DNA of 57,158 nucleotides from Microcystis viridis FACHB-1342 (GCF_014698335.1 NZ_JACJSV010000023.1:1-57158), one strand, 5' to 3'; positions 18,991 through 29,472 are shown, counted from the first letter of the stretch. Program-made: numbers and translations. Notes: generated by a model from the letters alone, not told the origin.

Positions 18991-21003
18991 TTAAGGTGAG
19001 ATTTTAAGCCACTTTAAGATTTGAGGATTTTTGTCATAACGATAGGTAAAACCATCGTTGGCTACGATCAAATTTCCGCGACTAGCTTTACTACGAACAC
19101 TAGAGATCGATAAGTCGGTTAATAGTTTTATCTCTTGATGAGAAAGTCCCTCAAGAGACTGATGTGTTTCTGGGGATTCTGACTCATGATTAATGGTAAT
19201 ATCGGGTTTTACAGAATTGCCATTAGGGGTCTTAGTAAACATTTCTTGCGCTTTCTTAAGGCGATAATTTTCAACAGTCAAGAGTTCCCAACTAGAGTCG
19301 GCCGAGAGTTCTAGAACCCATTGATGGTAATTAAAGAGACTTTCTCGATGACCGACACTAATAAAAGTTGTTTTACGAGCTTTTAATTGCTCATATAGAA
19401 TCCTTTCGTTGACTAAATCTAGGGCGCTGGTTGCTTCATCTAAAATGATAAAACTGGGGGGATTAACTAAGAGCCGAGCAAAGGCTAGACGTTGTTGTTC
19501 TCCTAGGGAGAGAATGTTTTCCCAGGGTTTTTCAGAGTCAAATTCATCCACCCGACTTAGGGCGTTTTGTAAATTGACTTGTTGTAATACTGCTTGAATT
19601 TCGCTATTAGTTATCTGACGATCAGTCTGAGGATAGAGCAGTTGTTCGCGTAAGGTTCCTAAGATAATGTAGGGACGTTGGGGTAAAAAGAGAATTTCTT
19701 CAAGGGGTGGCCGTATTAAACGTCCGGTACCGGAATTCCATAAACCCGCGATCGCTCGTAGGAGGGAACTTTTGCCGCGGCCACTAGGGCCAACAATCAG
19801 TAATCCTTCACCGGGTTGAACAGAAAGAGATAGATCTTCGACAATTACCTGCTCATAGTCGGGAGTTTGTAAAGTAACTTTCTCAAAGGCAAAATGATTT
19901 TCTTCTATAGTTTTGATCGTGCTGATATTCTCCGGTTGTTGAGTGACGGTTTCTAGGGCAGTCGCAAATTCATTTAAACGTTCAACATAACTAGAAAATC
20001 GTCCCGAAATGCCAAATTCAGTGATCAGGTCGCCCAAAGAAGTAGCGAATATATAACAGGCTGTGGAAGCTTGTTCCACCTGTCCATAATCGATCTCACC
20101 TCTAATATACAAAGGTCCCAGAATTAAGAAGGGAAATACTTGAATAGCAGCTTGATAGCCCCTAGCAAACAGTTCGTTCCCTCTTTCCCAATCAATTTTA
20201 TCGAGAGTATCTTCTAATACCTTTTTAAATCTTCGCTGAATGATATTTAATTCTTCTTTCTCTCCCCGAAAAAAAGCGATAGATTCAGCATGATTGCGAA
20301 CGTGAGTTAACGCATAATTATAATCAGCTTTTGAAGCTAATTGCTTTTCATTGATCTTGATTAATTCTTGATTTAAATAAAGGGCGATAAAATTACCGAT
20401 GACTGTATAAATAAGTAGCGGAATAGCAATCCGCTCAGAAATCGTCCAAATCACCACTAAAAAGACAAGCATCTTCAGGCTTTTTTCTAGGAAAGATGAG
20501 AAAAAGCTAAGAGCATTACTGGTGATCGGTTCAATTTCTTGAGCAATGCGTTGATCGGGATTATCAATATCAGATTTGAAATTAATTTTATAATAGGCAC
20601 GCTTATGGAAATATTTAGTTAAAACCTGACCATTTAGCCATTCATACCAATCCAAAGCAATTTTTTTGGAAATATTTTTACTGTAACCGACTAGCAGTGT
20701 CACCAAGATCAGTCCAATCACATAGGCGATCAATTCCTGATTAAATCTGGCATAGTCTCCCTGTTGTACAATTGCGTCAATCAAGCGACGAATAGCAAAA
20801 CTATTAAAAAGCGTTACGACTACTAGACCGAGGATTAGAAAAATTAGCAAAAATAGCATTCCCCAGCCACGAATTACCTCGGGAAAGCTTCTTGCTCCTG
20901 GTTCGGTGGGATACCAGTAAGGTTGAGTGATCGCCTTGACATCTTTCAAAAATTGGTTAAAAGAAGCAAGTGCATTTTTATTTTCAGCAACTTGGGTTGA
21001 CAT
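18991..21003 (-). CDS. ABC transporter, fused membrane and ATPase domains (YddA/BacA/ALD type)
   Basis: A 670-residue half-transporter. Residues 45-340 form the membrane domain (ABC_membrane_2 type) with several hydrophobic spans (LLFLLIFLILGLVVVTLF, IAYVIGLILVTLLVGY). The ATPase has Walker A GPSGRGKSSLLRAIAGLW, signature LSLGEQQRLAFARLL and Walker B FIILDEATSALD. After the ATPase is an extra tail of about 100 residues ending DGFTYRYDKNPQILKWLKI. This type dimerises in the cytoplasmic membrane and moves peptides or acyl compounds. As the last gene of the left arm it is the likely exporter of the cluster product. Confidence 0.88.
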   Translation of the reverse strand: MSTQVAENKNALASFNQFLKDVKAITQPYWYPTEPGARSFPEVIRGWGMLFLLIFLILGLVVVTLFNSFAIRRLIDAIVQQGDYARFNQELIAYVIGLILVTLLVGYSKNISKKIALDWYEWLNGQVLTKYFHKRAYYKINFKSDIDNPDQRIAQEIEPITSNALSFFSSFLEKSLKMLVFLVVIWTISERIAIPLLIYTVIGNFIALYLNQELIKINEKQLASKADYNYALTHVRNHAESIAFFRGEKEELNIIQRRFKKVLEDTLDKIDWERGNELFARGYQAAIQVFPFLILGPLYIRGEIDYGQVEQASTACYIFATSLGDLITEFGISGRFSSYVERLNEFATALETVTQQPENISTIKTIEENHFAFEKVTLQTPDYEQVIVEDLSLSVQPGEGLLIVGPSGRGKSSLLRAIAGLWNSGTGRLIRPPLEEILFLPQRPYIILGTLREQLLYPQTDRQITNSEIQAVLQQVNLQNALSRVDEFDSEKPWENILSLGEQQRLAFARLLVNPPSFIILDEATSALDLVNERILYEQLKARKTTFISVGHRESLFNYHQWVLELSADSSWELLTVENYRLKKAQEMFTKTPNGNSVKPDITINHESESPETHQSLEGLSHQEIKLLTDLSISSVRSKASRGNLIVANDGFTYRYDKNPQILKWLKISP

Positions 21004-21059
21004 ATTTCCAAAAAAAAGGGGTTGACGCTATTGGTAGTCGGGCAGCAGTTGAGCCTCTG

Positions 21060-22262
21060 CTAGTTTAACATTTTTGTCTCATATTTTTTCCAAGCAAGTA
21101 AATAAGTATAGATCAGGGATAAATCGAGAGGATGACAAACGATGGAGCTATGGGCTAATCCCTCGATAGTTTGACAAGCATCGAAGCAAGGCTTTGTCTG
21201 ACTAATCATTTTAGCTGATTTTAAAATAATTGGGAACCAAGAACTAACGGCTTTTTCTCCTCCCTGCTCAAAAAGGTAATTTTCAACCATTACTAACCAA
21301 TTTTTATCGGATACCGCTTCAGTGGCATAACCACAGGCATTAATTAATTCAAAAAATCTCTGCCATGGAATTAATTCAGGATTAACTAAATGAAAGGTTT
21401 TTCCTAAAAGTTGCTTTTGCCTTGAGAGATAAACAATAGCTTTACTGGCATAGTCAATGGGAATAATATTGATATCCACATCAAAAGTGGGAAATTTTTC
21501 TAATTTAATACATATTTGAATAAACCGAAAAAAGAAATTATTCGATTTTCTATAAATTCCAGTTTTGCTGTCACCCATAATTCTTGTGGGTCGATAAATA
21601 GAGACGGGAAAACCTCTTTTTTGAGCTAGGTGTATTAATTTTTCAGCAACCCATTTGCTTTGTTTATAGCCCGTATTTAAACTGGGAGAAAATCGAGGAA
21701 ATTCTGTCTCTCTAATGGGTGTATCTTGTCTATGAGCCTGACTAAAAAAAATGGCCAGTGTCGAGATAAAATGAACTGGTTTAGTTTTTCTTAGTCCGGC
21801 TAACTTAAGAATTTCTTGAGTTCCCAAAACATTAACCGCTTTCATTTGATAGTAAGGGGGGATCAGGTCATTTTGTGATCCGTTATGATAAATAACATCA
21901 ATCTCGTTGGCTAATTGACAAAACTCTTTCTCAGAAAGACCTAACAATGGTTGAGCCAAATCGCCAAGCATTGGGATAATACGAGCATCAAAATGTTGCT
22001 GCCAAAGTTGGTAAGATTGGAGGTTTTCTTTTAGTCGCTGTTTACCAGTTTCTACAGTATGACAACGAATTAAACAATAGATATTAGCGGTGGTTTGATC
22101 GAGCAGTTCCCTGAGCAAATAAGCCCCTAAAAATCCAGTGGCACCAGTTAAAAAAATTGATTTTGGCTCGTCAAAATTGTCCTTGAGAGGACTGTCAAAA
22201 CTGATATCAGGATTAAGAATAGCTTCTGTTTTTAAATCTGGAATACATTCTTGATTGCTCAT
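21060..22262 (-). CDS. Stand-alone thioester reductase-like protein (SDR, NAD_binding_4)
   Basis: A 400-residue NAD(P)H-dependent reductase resembling the terminal R domain of NRPS and carboxylic acid reductases. The nucleotide loop is SIFLTGATGFLGAYLLREL, the catalytic pair is in TGYKQSKWVAEKLI, and IYRPTRIMGDSKTG follows. There is no carrier or adenylation domain attached, so it must act on a thioester held by another protein and release aldehyde or alcohol. It is 18 bases downstream of an O-methyltransferase gene. A paralog is at 43758..44972 (shared ILLTGATGFLGAYLLEELL). Which carrier each serves is unknown; one may reduce the aroyl-ACP to aldehyde. Confidence 0.87.
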   Translation of the reverse strand: MSNQECIPDLKTEAILNPDISFDSPLKDNFDEPKSIFLTGATGFLGAYLLRELLDQTTANIYCLIRCHTVETGKQRLKENLQSYQLWQQHFDARIIPMLGDLAQPLLGLSEKEFCQLANEIDVIYHNGSQNDLIPPYYQMKAVNVLGTQEILKLAGLRKTKPVHFISTLAIFFSQAHRQDTPIRETEFPRFSPSLNTGYKQSKWVAEKLIHLAQKRGFPVSIYRPTRIMGDSKTGIYRKSNNFFFRFIQICIKLEKFPTFDVDINIIPIDYASKAIVYLSRQKQLLGKTFHLVNPELIPWQRFFELINACGYATEAVSDKNWLVMVENYLFEQGGEKAVSSWFPIILKSAKMISQTKPCFDACQTIEGLAHSSIVCHPLDLSLIYTYLLAWKKYETKMLN

Positions 22263-22279
22263 GCTTTGCTAGGACATAT

Positions 22280-23317
22280 CTAATTTAATTTAGGGAGTGG
22301 ACTTGCTTCAATCAAACTCTGCACAGGCATAGTGTCAATAATTCTATCTATTTGAAATCCAGCACTTGTTAATAGGACTTTTAATTCATTTTCTGAGCGA
22401 ATTTTTCCTGAATGAAGCATCCATAACTGTAGATCAGCTAAATTGTCTCTCCAATAAATTTTGCGGATAATTCTTTCTGAAATTAATAATCGAGATGTGG
22501 AAGGCATATACTGGCGACAGTTTTTGAGAATATCAACAACTTGTCGATCATTCCAACTGAGCAAAACTTGCTTGAGTAAATAAACATCCGCTACGACGGG
22601 AACCGATTCAAAAAAATCTCCACTTATCAACTCACAGCGTTCGCTTACCCCTTCCTGTTTCAATAAATTTTTGGCTTTTTCAAGGGAGTATGACTGTTCA
22701 AAAAGTATCCCTTTTATTTGAGGGTAACGTTTTAAGATAGCAGCAATCAGTTTTCCCTGACCGCCACCAATATCTGCCAATACTTCTACGGAGGAAAAGT
22801 CATAAGCTTCTAATATTTTAGCTATTTGAAAGGTGGTTATATCATTCATTGATTGATCATAAACTTTATTGAGGCTAGGATTCTCTCGATGGTACTCCTC
22901 AATATCAAGACCATACATGGCTTTAAAAGCTCCTTCTCCAGTGGTTAAACTTTGGGTAAAATTGCCCCAACAAGCATAACTTTCTTCTATCTCGGTAATT
23001 AGCCAGTTGCGTAAAGTTCCCACTTGATCATCCCTTAGATAAGCCGCTAAGGGAGTATTTTGAAAATAATCCGGTTGATTTTCTTGTAAAATTTCTAAAC
23101 TGACCAAAGTTCGTAAAAGACGATAGAGAGAATCAGCATGAGTGTTAGTTTCCGTCGCTAATTCTTGATAGTGTTTTGAGCCATCTCCTAACAGATTAAG
23201 AATTCCTAATTTTACAGCAGCATAAATACATTGACTGATCTGAAACCCCCTAATCATCAGTAAAACGGTGTCTCTGGGAGATATTTGATTTGGGTTTTCC
23301 CCAGGAAGATTAAACAT
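22280..23317 (-). CDS. SAM-dependent O-methyltransferase (Methyltransf_2 type), copy 1
   Basis: A 345-residue enzyme with an N-terminal winged-helix dimerisation domain (residues 15-100, QISQCIYAAVKLGILNLL) and a C-terminal Rossmann methyltransferase domain with SAM motif EVLADIGGGQGKLIAAIL near residue 180. The usual catalytic His of plant-type enzymes appears to be replaced in LLKQVLLSWNDRQVVDIL (Lys-Gln-Val-Leu-Leu-Ser-Trp where LKxxxHxW is typical). It is very similar to 30178..31203, so a duplication within the operon. It could methylate a phenol, carboxyl or hydroxyl of the cluster product. Confidence 0.87.
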   Translation of the reverse strand: MFNLPGENPNQISPRDTVLLMIRGFQISQCIYAAVKLGILNLLGDGSKHYQELATETNTHADSLYRLLRTLVSLEILQENQPDYFQNTPLAAYLRDDQVGTLRNWLITEIEESYACWGNFTQSLTTGEGAFKAMYGLDIEEYHRENPSLNKVYDQSMNDITTFQIAKILEAYDFSSVEVLADIGGGQGKLIAAILKRYPQIKGILFEQSYSLEKAKNLLKQEGVSERCELISGDFFESVPVVADVYLLKQVLLSWNDRQVVDILKNCRQYMPSTSRLLISERIIRKIYWRDNLADLQLWMLHSGKIRSENELKVLLTSAGFQIDRIIDTMPVQSLIEASPLPKLN

Positions 23318-23390
23318 AATTTAATGACCTTTTTGATTGAGCTTACGGATTCCCTAAAAAGGGTATTTTTTGCTAAGAATAAATCCTTGG

Positions 23391-23603
23391 CTAAATTATT
23401 AACGATTTTACCTTACTTCTCAACAATTTTAGGCTTAACTGTATTATTCCCTCAGTTTGACCAGAAACAGCAAAAACGAGAGCTTCTTGATCAATTCTTT
23501 GGTCAGGGTGACTTACTGAATTAGCCGCGCCTTTGGAAATAGTAACCGCCGCCAGAGTCCGATAGGATTTAGCTGTTTGTAGCAGACTGTTTTGAGCGAT
23601 CAT
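23391..23603 (-). CDS. Hypothetical 70-residue protein inside the NRPS operon
   Basis: ATG 23603 lies two bases after the aminotransferase stop codon, the close spacing of translational coupling. The frame runs MIAQNSLLQTAKSYRTL, then ISKGAANSVSHPDQRIDQ, and ends in a basic hydrophobic helix, LSLKLLRSKVKSLII. It has no recognised domain, signal peptide or cysteines. It could be a small accessory protein or a chance frame between two operon genes. Reading on the same strand with tight spacing favours a gene, but there is no family evidence. Confidence 0.35.
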   Translation of the reverse strand: MIAQNSLLQTAKSYRTLAAVTISKGAANSVSHPDQRIDQEALVFAVSGQTEGIIQLSLKLLRSKVKSLII

Positions 23604-23605
23604 CT

Positions 23606-24970
23606 TTAACACACCTCAACCAATTTTAAAGACTGTTTTACCTGCTTGAAAGTTAACTCTAACTTTTCCACCAATTCATCACATTGACTTTCTGTGATAA
23701 TAAAGGGTGGCGAAATTAAGATATGGTCTCCATCAACTCCGACACCAGTACCAAACCTCCCTCTGAGGATTAATCCATTTTCTAAGCCTACTTGCATAAT
23801 TTTTTCAGTAATACCCAGGGAACGAGAAAAAGGTTGATGATTGTCTCGATTTTTAACAAATTCAATTCCTATTAATAATCCTTCCCCCCGAACATCGCCT
23901 ATGATTGGCTCCCGTTCAGCCAGTTTTTCTAATTGATGTTTGAGGTATTTACCCATCACTGCACATCGTTCTATTAAATTATGTTTAGCCATATAGTTCT
24001 GCACAGCTAAAGCCGCAGCGCAACTAATAGGATGACCGGCATAGGTAAACAATGACAGGGGTATATTTTTAGTTGCATTGTCAAATACTTCCCGAACCCG
24101 TTGATGAACAATAACTGCACCAATGGGAGCGTACCCGCTGCTTAAGGCTTTCGTGGCTGTAATTATATCGGGAATTGCCGCCCAATGGTCAACCCCAAAG
24201 TTTTTACCCGTTCGACCAAAACCTGTGATAACTTCCTCAGAAATCCAAAGAATATCATAGAAATCACAAATTTCTCGCACTTTTTCATAATAGCCAGGAG
24301 GCGGAACAATGGCACTCCCGGCACCGCCAATAATCGGTTCAGCCACGAAAGCTGCTATGGTATCTGCTCCTTCTTGTTCGATTATTCTTGCTAGTTCATT
24401 AGCACAAGTTAATTCACAACTGGGATAGGTAAGTTTATAGGGACATTGATAACAGTGAGGTGCTTGAATATGGGGAAAATTTAAGAGGTCAAAGGGTGAT
24501 AAACTTTCTCGCACAAACCTACTACCAGTCATGGCGAGAGTGGCAATTGTATGTCCGTGATAGCTATGCCAACGAGAAATAATTTTGTATTTGCTGGCTT
24601 TGCCTCGTAGTTTATGGTAATAAAGAGCTATTTGAAAAGCCATTTCATTAGCGGTTGAACCACTGGTGACAAAACCGACTCTATCCATACCTTCGGGAGC
24701 CATTGTTGTCACCACATTAGCTAACTTTTCTTGGGGTTCACTGGTAAATTGAGCCTTATGAATAAAACACAGTTGACGAGCTTGTTCTGCCATGGCATCG
24801 GCCACTTCTGTGACACCATGACCGATGGAAATAACATGAGTCCCCCCGATGGCATCTAGATAGGTTTTTCCCTCTGAATCATAAACATAAATACCTTTTC
24901 CCGATTCTGCCATTAAACAGGTATTATGCCAACGAGTTGTATTGAAAACGTGGGATTGATCGGTTTTCAT
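23606..24970 (-). CDS. Class III PLP-dependent aminotransferase
   Basis: A 454-residue fold-type I aminotransferase (omega-transaminase group). Landmarks are GKTYLDAIGGTHVISIGHG, VTSGSTANEMAFQIALYYH, WHSYHGHTIATLAMTG, the active-site stretch IWISEEVITGFGRTG, and the PLP lysine in ATKALSSGYAPIGAVIV. Length is normal. The start codon overlaps the NRPS stop (ATGA), so the two are translationally coupled. In the proposed pathway it would convert an aryl-acyloin ketone into the 1-aryl-1-hydroxy-2-propylamine unit. It could instead act on an aldehyde released by a thioester reductase. Confidence 0.92.
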   Translation of the reverse strand: MKTDQSHVFNTTRWHNTCLMAESGKGIYVYDSEGKTYLDAIGGTHVISIGHGVTEVADAMAEQARQLCFIHKAQFTSEPQEKLANVVTTMAPEGMDRVGFVTSGSTANEMAFQIALYYHKLRGKASKYKIISRWHSYHGHTIATLAMTGSRFVRESLSPFDLLNFPHIQAPHCYQCPYKLTYPSCELTCANELARIIEQEGADTIAAFVAEPIIGGAGSAIVPPPGYYEKVREICDFYDILWISEEVITGFGRTGKNFGVDHWAAIPDIITATKALSSGYAPIGAVIVHQRVREVFDNATKNIPLSLFTYAGHPISCAAALAVQNYMAKHNLIERCAVMGKYLKHQLEKLAEREPIIGDVRGEGLLIGIEFVKNRDNHQPFSRSLGITEKIMQVGLENGLILRGRFGTGVGVDGDHILISPPFIITESQCDELVEKLELTFKQVKQSLKLVEVC

Positions 24971-27900
24971 TGATTGACGATTACCTCTAATAAATTTTCA
25001 AAATTTGACGCTATCCTAGCGATGGTATCCGCTTCAAACAAATCTTTTTTATACTTCCACCATAGCTTAATAACAGTTCCGGAAGGGGTATTTTTTTTCC
25101 AGAACAATACTCCTAAATCTACTCTTGCCATTGATAATTTAAGCGGTATGGGGGTGACATTCAAACCCGATAATTCTAAATGCTCTGTGGGAGCTTTTTG
25201 CAAAAAGTCTAAATACACTCTAAAAAAGCGTTTATTTCGCTCTATCGGCGGGTCAAAGGTTTTGGCGATTTGCTCAAAAGGGACATCTTGGTGAGTGATG
25301 ACAGCAAGCATCTCCTGTTGAACCCGTTTTAATAGCTGGAAAAAGTGGTCATTTTCGCCAAAATCAAGTCTTAAAAGCAAGTGCTTACCAAAATCTCCCA
25401 TTACAGATGCAAATTGCTGCTGATTGCTATCAATCGCTGGAACGCCGATAACGAGACTTTCCTTCGGAGCGTACTGATGGAGTAAAAGTCCAAAGGTAGT
25501 GGCGATGGTGGTAAAAAAAGTCACTTTTTGTTTCTGACTCAAAATTTCTAACTGAGTAGTCAGTTCAGGAGAAATCTCTGTTTCTAGGGTGACTGCCTGG
25601 AAGCTTTGCACCTCTGGTAGCGGTCTGTCAGTGGGAAGATTTAAAGGCTGGGGTTCTTGACTTAACCACTGTTGCCAATAGTCGCGCCTTATTTTTAGTC
25701 CTTCTTCTGTAAGAGATTGACGTTCGGCAATCACATAATCGCCATACTGTAGGGGTAATTCGGGCAAAGGAGAAGGGTTATCAGAGAGGAAAGTATCGTA
25801 GAGAAGGCTCAATTCTGGCATTAATATTTCCGAAGATTGTTCATTGGCCAGCATCATGTGTAAACCGATCAGCAAAATATGAGATGTTTCTGACAATTGT
25901 AGTAGATTAACGAACAACCAAGGATCTTTGTCCAGAAAAACTTGTTTTTTGATTTTTTCTGCGGTTATTCTTTCTATTTCTTGCTGTTGTTCTACTTCTG
26001 AGCGGTTTCGCAGATCAATAATTTCAAGAGCTATCTTTGTATTGGGATAGACAACCTGCCTTAAAGAACCATTGATTTTTTCTAATTTTGTTCTTAGAAT
26101 TTCATGGCGACGAATAATCTCATTAAGACTTTTTTCCAAAACAGCTATATTAAGCTTTCCTTCCAGATGGAAGTAGTTAGGTAGATAATAAAAGCTACCT
26201 AAATGACGATAATCCCAAAATCGCTCTTGAGCAAAAGAGGGCGGATAATAACGAATTTCGTCGGCGGGTTGGAGATTTGTTGCTTCAATTCTGTTAAATG
26301 TTGATGATTTTTCTGACAGACAAGTTACTAATTCAGCAATGGTGGGTGACTGAAATAGGTCAAGCATCTGCAAGTTTTTATTCAACCTTTCTTGGATTCT
26401 ATTCAATAAAATAATGACCTTGAGAGAATTGCCGCCTAACTCAAAGAAGTTATCATTAATACCGATTTGCTCTAGTTGCAAAACTTCAGACCACAAGTTC
26501 GCTAATATTTCTTCTTCTCGATTACGAGGAGCTACAAAATTAGCTTTATTACTGGTTAATATATAACTCGGTTTTGCCAGTTTTGACAAGGCTAGACGGT
26601 CTATTTTATCATTAGGCGTAAGGGGCAATTTGTCTAAAATACTGATGGCATTTGGCCTCATATATTCTGGCAATTTGCTTTTAAGAAATTGACCGAGTTC
26701 TAATATTAATTGCTGCTTAAATTTAATCTCGATTGGATTATTGGCATAGGTAAATATATCTTCAATAGGAGAACTAATGGGAAAAATTGCTGGTTGGAAT
26801 GGTGCGGATTTATGGCTAAAAACTAGATCATAATATCCTCTGGCATCGGTGTTAATCCAGCTAATCTCTAGGTGATAAGGTAAGTCCTCCACAAGAGCCA
26901 TTATCCGATCAATTTCTACCCCATGCTTCGGCTGCTGACCTAGCCACTGGTTTAGTTGCTTAAGTGAGTCGCTTTGATCAGCTTCTTCTAACCATTGTTG
27001 AACCTTAACTTCCTTACTCAAACGAGCATTAGGAATACGAGAAATACCTAAATTTTTCGGTTGATCTTCAGTTAAAATACGTTTAACTTCGGCTAAGTTC
27101 AGTTGTTCTTTTTGCCAGTCTAACCAATCAATCTCTGTCAACGGTTCAACGGAACTATTGATAGATAAAATCGCCTCGTAACGAAAGCGAGTTAATTCAT
27201 TATCATAAACCCCAGTTTTGGGTTTTATTTGCACATGAGTAATTTCAGGAAATTGTTGTTGAAGTGCTAGGAAGAAAAAGGGATGTAATAACAACTCTTC
27301 TTCTGCTTGTTGTTTGCGGGTAATTCTTTCTCGCAATTGGCAGGCAAGAACATGATCATTAGCTCGATAAGCTTCTACCGAAGTACAATAGGTTGGCAAA
27401 AGGGCTAAATTACGAATATCTCCAACAAGAATATGACCTCCTTTTTTAACCCGTTTAATCAACCCTTCTAAAACTTGCAGTAGGTAGGCGGTACTGGGGA
27501 AATATTGCAGCACAGAGTTGATGATAATAGTATCAAAACTTTCTGACTCCAATCCCGCTAAGTCATCGGCGCTTCTTTCCCACAAAGTTACATGATCTAA
27601 ACCGCCTATTGTTTGCTGAATTTTCCGAATATGATCTAAAGCAGGACGAGAAAAATCAAGACCTACATACTCGGAACAATCGGGGGCAACTCGAGTTAAT
27701 AATAATCCCGTACCGCAGCCAACTTCTAAAACTTTTTCTGGGTGTAACTCTTGAATGCTTTCAACGGTTTTATCCACCCATTCGTGCATTTCTTCTTTGG
27801 GAATTGGCTGTCCGTCATAACTACTATCCCAACCAATAATATTAAAAGTAAGATCACTTTGAATAGGGGTTTGACTGTCAGTTTGCTGATTAACAGTTTT

Positions 27901-29472
27901 CCAAAGAGCCAGATATTCTTGTTGAGTTTTTTCCTGTTCTAAGGAATCCTCAGAAGTTAGATGAGGAACGACATAAGCGATTAACTGTTTATCCCCTAAT
28001 TGATCTTGGCTGAGGATAACCGCCGCCGACTCAATCGCCGAGTGTTGAATCAATACGTTCTCAATTTCTCCTAGTTCTACCCGAAAACCTCTAATCTTAA
28101 TTTGATTGTCAATGCGTCCTAAGTATTCAATGTCACCATCGGCTAAATAGCGACCCAAATCTCCAGTTTTATAAAGCCGTTCGGAGGGATTGAAAGGGTT
28201 ATTGATAAAGTTTTCTTGGGTTAATTCTAGCTGATTGAGATAACCTCTCGCTAAACTAATACCAGCAATATATAATTCCCCTTGAGTTCCTTGGGGGACA
28301 GGCTGTAAATTCTGATCAAGAATATAGATTTGTGTCTGATTGATGGGACGACCAATAGGGACAGAGGTACAGTTTTCTGTTAATTTATAATCAGATAAAT
28401 CACAATAGGTTGCTTCGACGGTGGTTTCTGTCGGTCCATAAGCGTTAATTAATTGGGGTACTCGGCGGAGTTTCCCGGTTTGTAACATTTCTTCTATATA
28501 TTGCTGCCATAGTTTGAGTTTTTCGGGTAATAAACTTTCTCCACCCACAAATAATAATCGCACCGATTCGGGGAAGAGTTCCTTAGTTCGTGCTAATTCG
28601 GTAATTAAAGCCTGCCAAAAAGCTGTGGGTAAATCTAAGATTGTCAGTTGCCATTCTCGACACTTTTGGATAAAGCTAGAAAATGAGCTTAACATCGCCT
28701 CAGTTCGCAAAACAACCGTGCCACCAACAGTTAAGCAAGGATAAATTTCCTCGACGGCAACATCAAAACTAATCGAGGCAAATTGTAAAATTCGATCGCT
28801 TTGACTGAGATTAGCAGTAGTCTTAACCACTTCAATAAAATTAACCACAGAGCGATGTTCAATCATCACGCCCTTGGGTTTTCCGGTGGAACCTGATGTA
28901 TAGATAATATAAGCGAGGTTTTCGGGGTTAACTTCAATATCGGGATTTTCTGGCTTTTCCAGGGCAATTAGCCCCCAATCTTCATCCAATTTCAGAATTT
29001 TAACTGTCTGATTGTCCCCGAATTTACCGATTAAATAACTGTTGGTGATTATGAGAGATAATTGAGCATCTTGTATCATATAATCCAAGCGCTCCGGGGG
29101 ATAGTCGGGGTCGAGGGGAACATAGGCACATCCGGCTTTTAGAATAGCCAAAAGGGCCATCACCATTTCCGGGGAACGTTCCACAGATAAACCGACGAGA
29201 CTTTCCGGTTTTAGCCCATATTTTTGTAAATAATAGGCCAGTTGATTGGCTTTTTGATTTAAGCTTTCATAGCTAATTTGCCAGTTTTCCCCAATCAGAG
29301 CTATCGCTTCAGGGGTGCGTTGTACCTGCTGTTCCAATAATTGATGAATAGATTGAGTCATGGGAACTAAAGTAATTTGATTTAACTCAGGTGCTATAGT
29401 TGGTTTAATTTGCTTGATCCTATTTTCCAAAGCGACGCTCGCGATTTTGAAACCAGTGGATAGCTTCTTCAA
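24967..29472 (-). CDS. NRPS module A-(N-methyltransferase)-PCP-C
   Basis: A 1501-residue single-module synthetase. The adenylation domain (about 45-520) has IIYTSGSTGKPKGVMIEH, NAYGPTETTVEATYCD, YKTGDLGRYL and KIRGFRVELGEIE. An N-methyltransferase (about 545-820, EKVLEVGCGTGLLLTRVAP) is inserted between A8 and A10 (PLTPNDKIDRLAL, about 990). The PCP is NDNFFELGGNSLKVIILL; a condensation-like domain ends the protein. Pocket residues ending G-A-V-E resemble cyanobacterial arginine-activating domains (inference). The C-domain motif HHxxxDG reads HMMLANE, so the catalytic second His is missing. There is no thioesterase. The first 18 codons overlap the prenyltransferase gene; ATG 29361 is an alternative start. 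Confidence 0.93.
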   Translation of the reverse strand: MKKLSTGFKIASVALENRIKQIKPTIAPELNQITLVPMTQSIHQLLEQQVQRTPEAIALIGENWQISYESLNQKANQLAYYLQKYGLKPESLVGLSVERSPEMVMALLAILKAGCAYVPLDPDYPPERLDYMIQDAQLSLIITNSYLIGKFGDNQTVKILKLDEDWGLIALEKPENPDIEVNPENLAYIIYTSGSTGKPKGVMIEHRSVVNFIEVVKTTANLSQSDRILQFASISFDVAVEEIYPCLTVGGTVVLRTEAMLSSFSSFIQKCREWQLTILDLPTAFWQALITELARTKELFPESVRLLFVGGESLLPEKLKLWQQYIEEMLQTGKLRRVPQLINAYGPTETTVEATYCDLSDYKLTENCTSVPIGRPINQTQIYILDQNLQPVPQGTQGELYIAGISLARGYLNQLELTQENFINNPFNPSERLYKTGDLGRYLADGDIEYLGRIDNQIKIRGFRVELGEIENVLIQHSAIESAAVILSQDQLGDKQLIAYVVPHLTSEDSLEQEKTQQEYLALWKTVNQQTDSQTPIQSDLTFNIIGWDSSYDGQPIPKEEMHEWVDKTVESIQELHPEKVLEVGCGTGLLLTRVAPDCSEYVGLDFSRPALDHIRKIQQTIGGLDHVTLWERSADDLAGLESESFDTIIINSVLQYFPSTAYLLQVLEGLIKRVKKGGHILVGDIRNLALLPTYCTSVEAYRANDHVLACQLRERITRKQQAEEELLLHPFFFLALQQQFPEITHVQIKPKTGVYDNELTRFRYEAILSINSSVEPLTEIDWLDWQKEQLNLAEVKRILTEDQPKNLGISRIPNARLSKEVKVQQWLEEADQSDSLKQLNQWLGQQPKHGVEIDRIMALVEDLPYHLEISWINTDARGYYDLVFSHKSAPFQPAIFPISSPIEDIFTYANNPIEIKFKQQLILELGQFLKSKLPEYMRPNAISILDKLPLTPNDKIDRLALSKLAKPSYILTSNKANFVAPRNREEEILANLWSEVLQLEQIGINDNFFELGGNSLKVIILLNRIQERLNKNLQMLDLFQSPTIAELVTCLSEKSSTFNRIEATNLQPADEIRYYPPSFAQERFWDYRHLGSFYYLPNYFHLEGKLNIAVLEKSLNEIIRRHEILRTKLEKINGSLRQVVYPNTKIALEIIDLRNRSEVEQQQEIERITAEKIKKQVFLDKDPWLFVNLLQLSETSHILLIGLHMMLANEQSSEILMPELSLLYDTFLSDNPSPLPELPLQYGDYVIAERQSLTEEGLKIRRDYWQQWLSQEPQPLNLPTDRPLPEVQSFQAVTLETEISPELTTQLEILSQKQKVTFFTTIATTFGLLLHQYAPKESLVIGVPAIDSNQQQFASVMGDFGKHLLLRLDFGENDHFFQLLKRVQQEMLAVITHQDVPFEQIAKTFDPPIERNKRFFRVYLDFLQKAPTEHLELSGLNVTPIPLKLSMARVDLGVLFWKKNTPSGTVIKLWWKYKKDLFEADTIARIASNFENLLEVIVNQ

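Noticed and set aside
24974-25294. 106-codon frame opposite the NRPS condensation domain
   Set aside because: Antisense shadow; the minus-strand domain is clearly the coding one.
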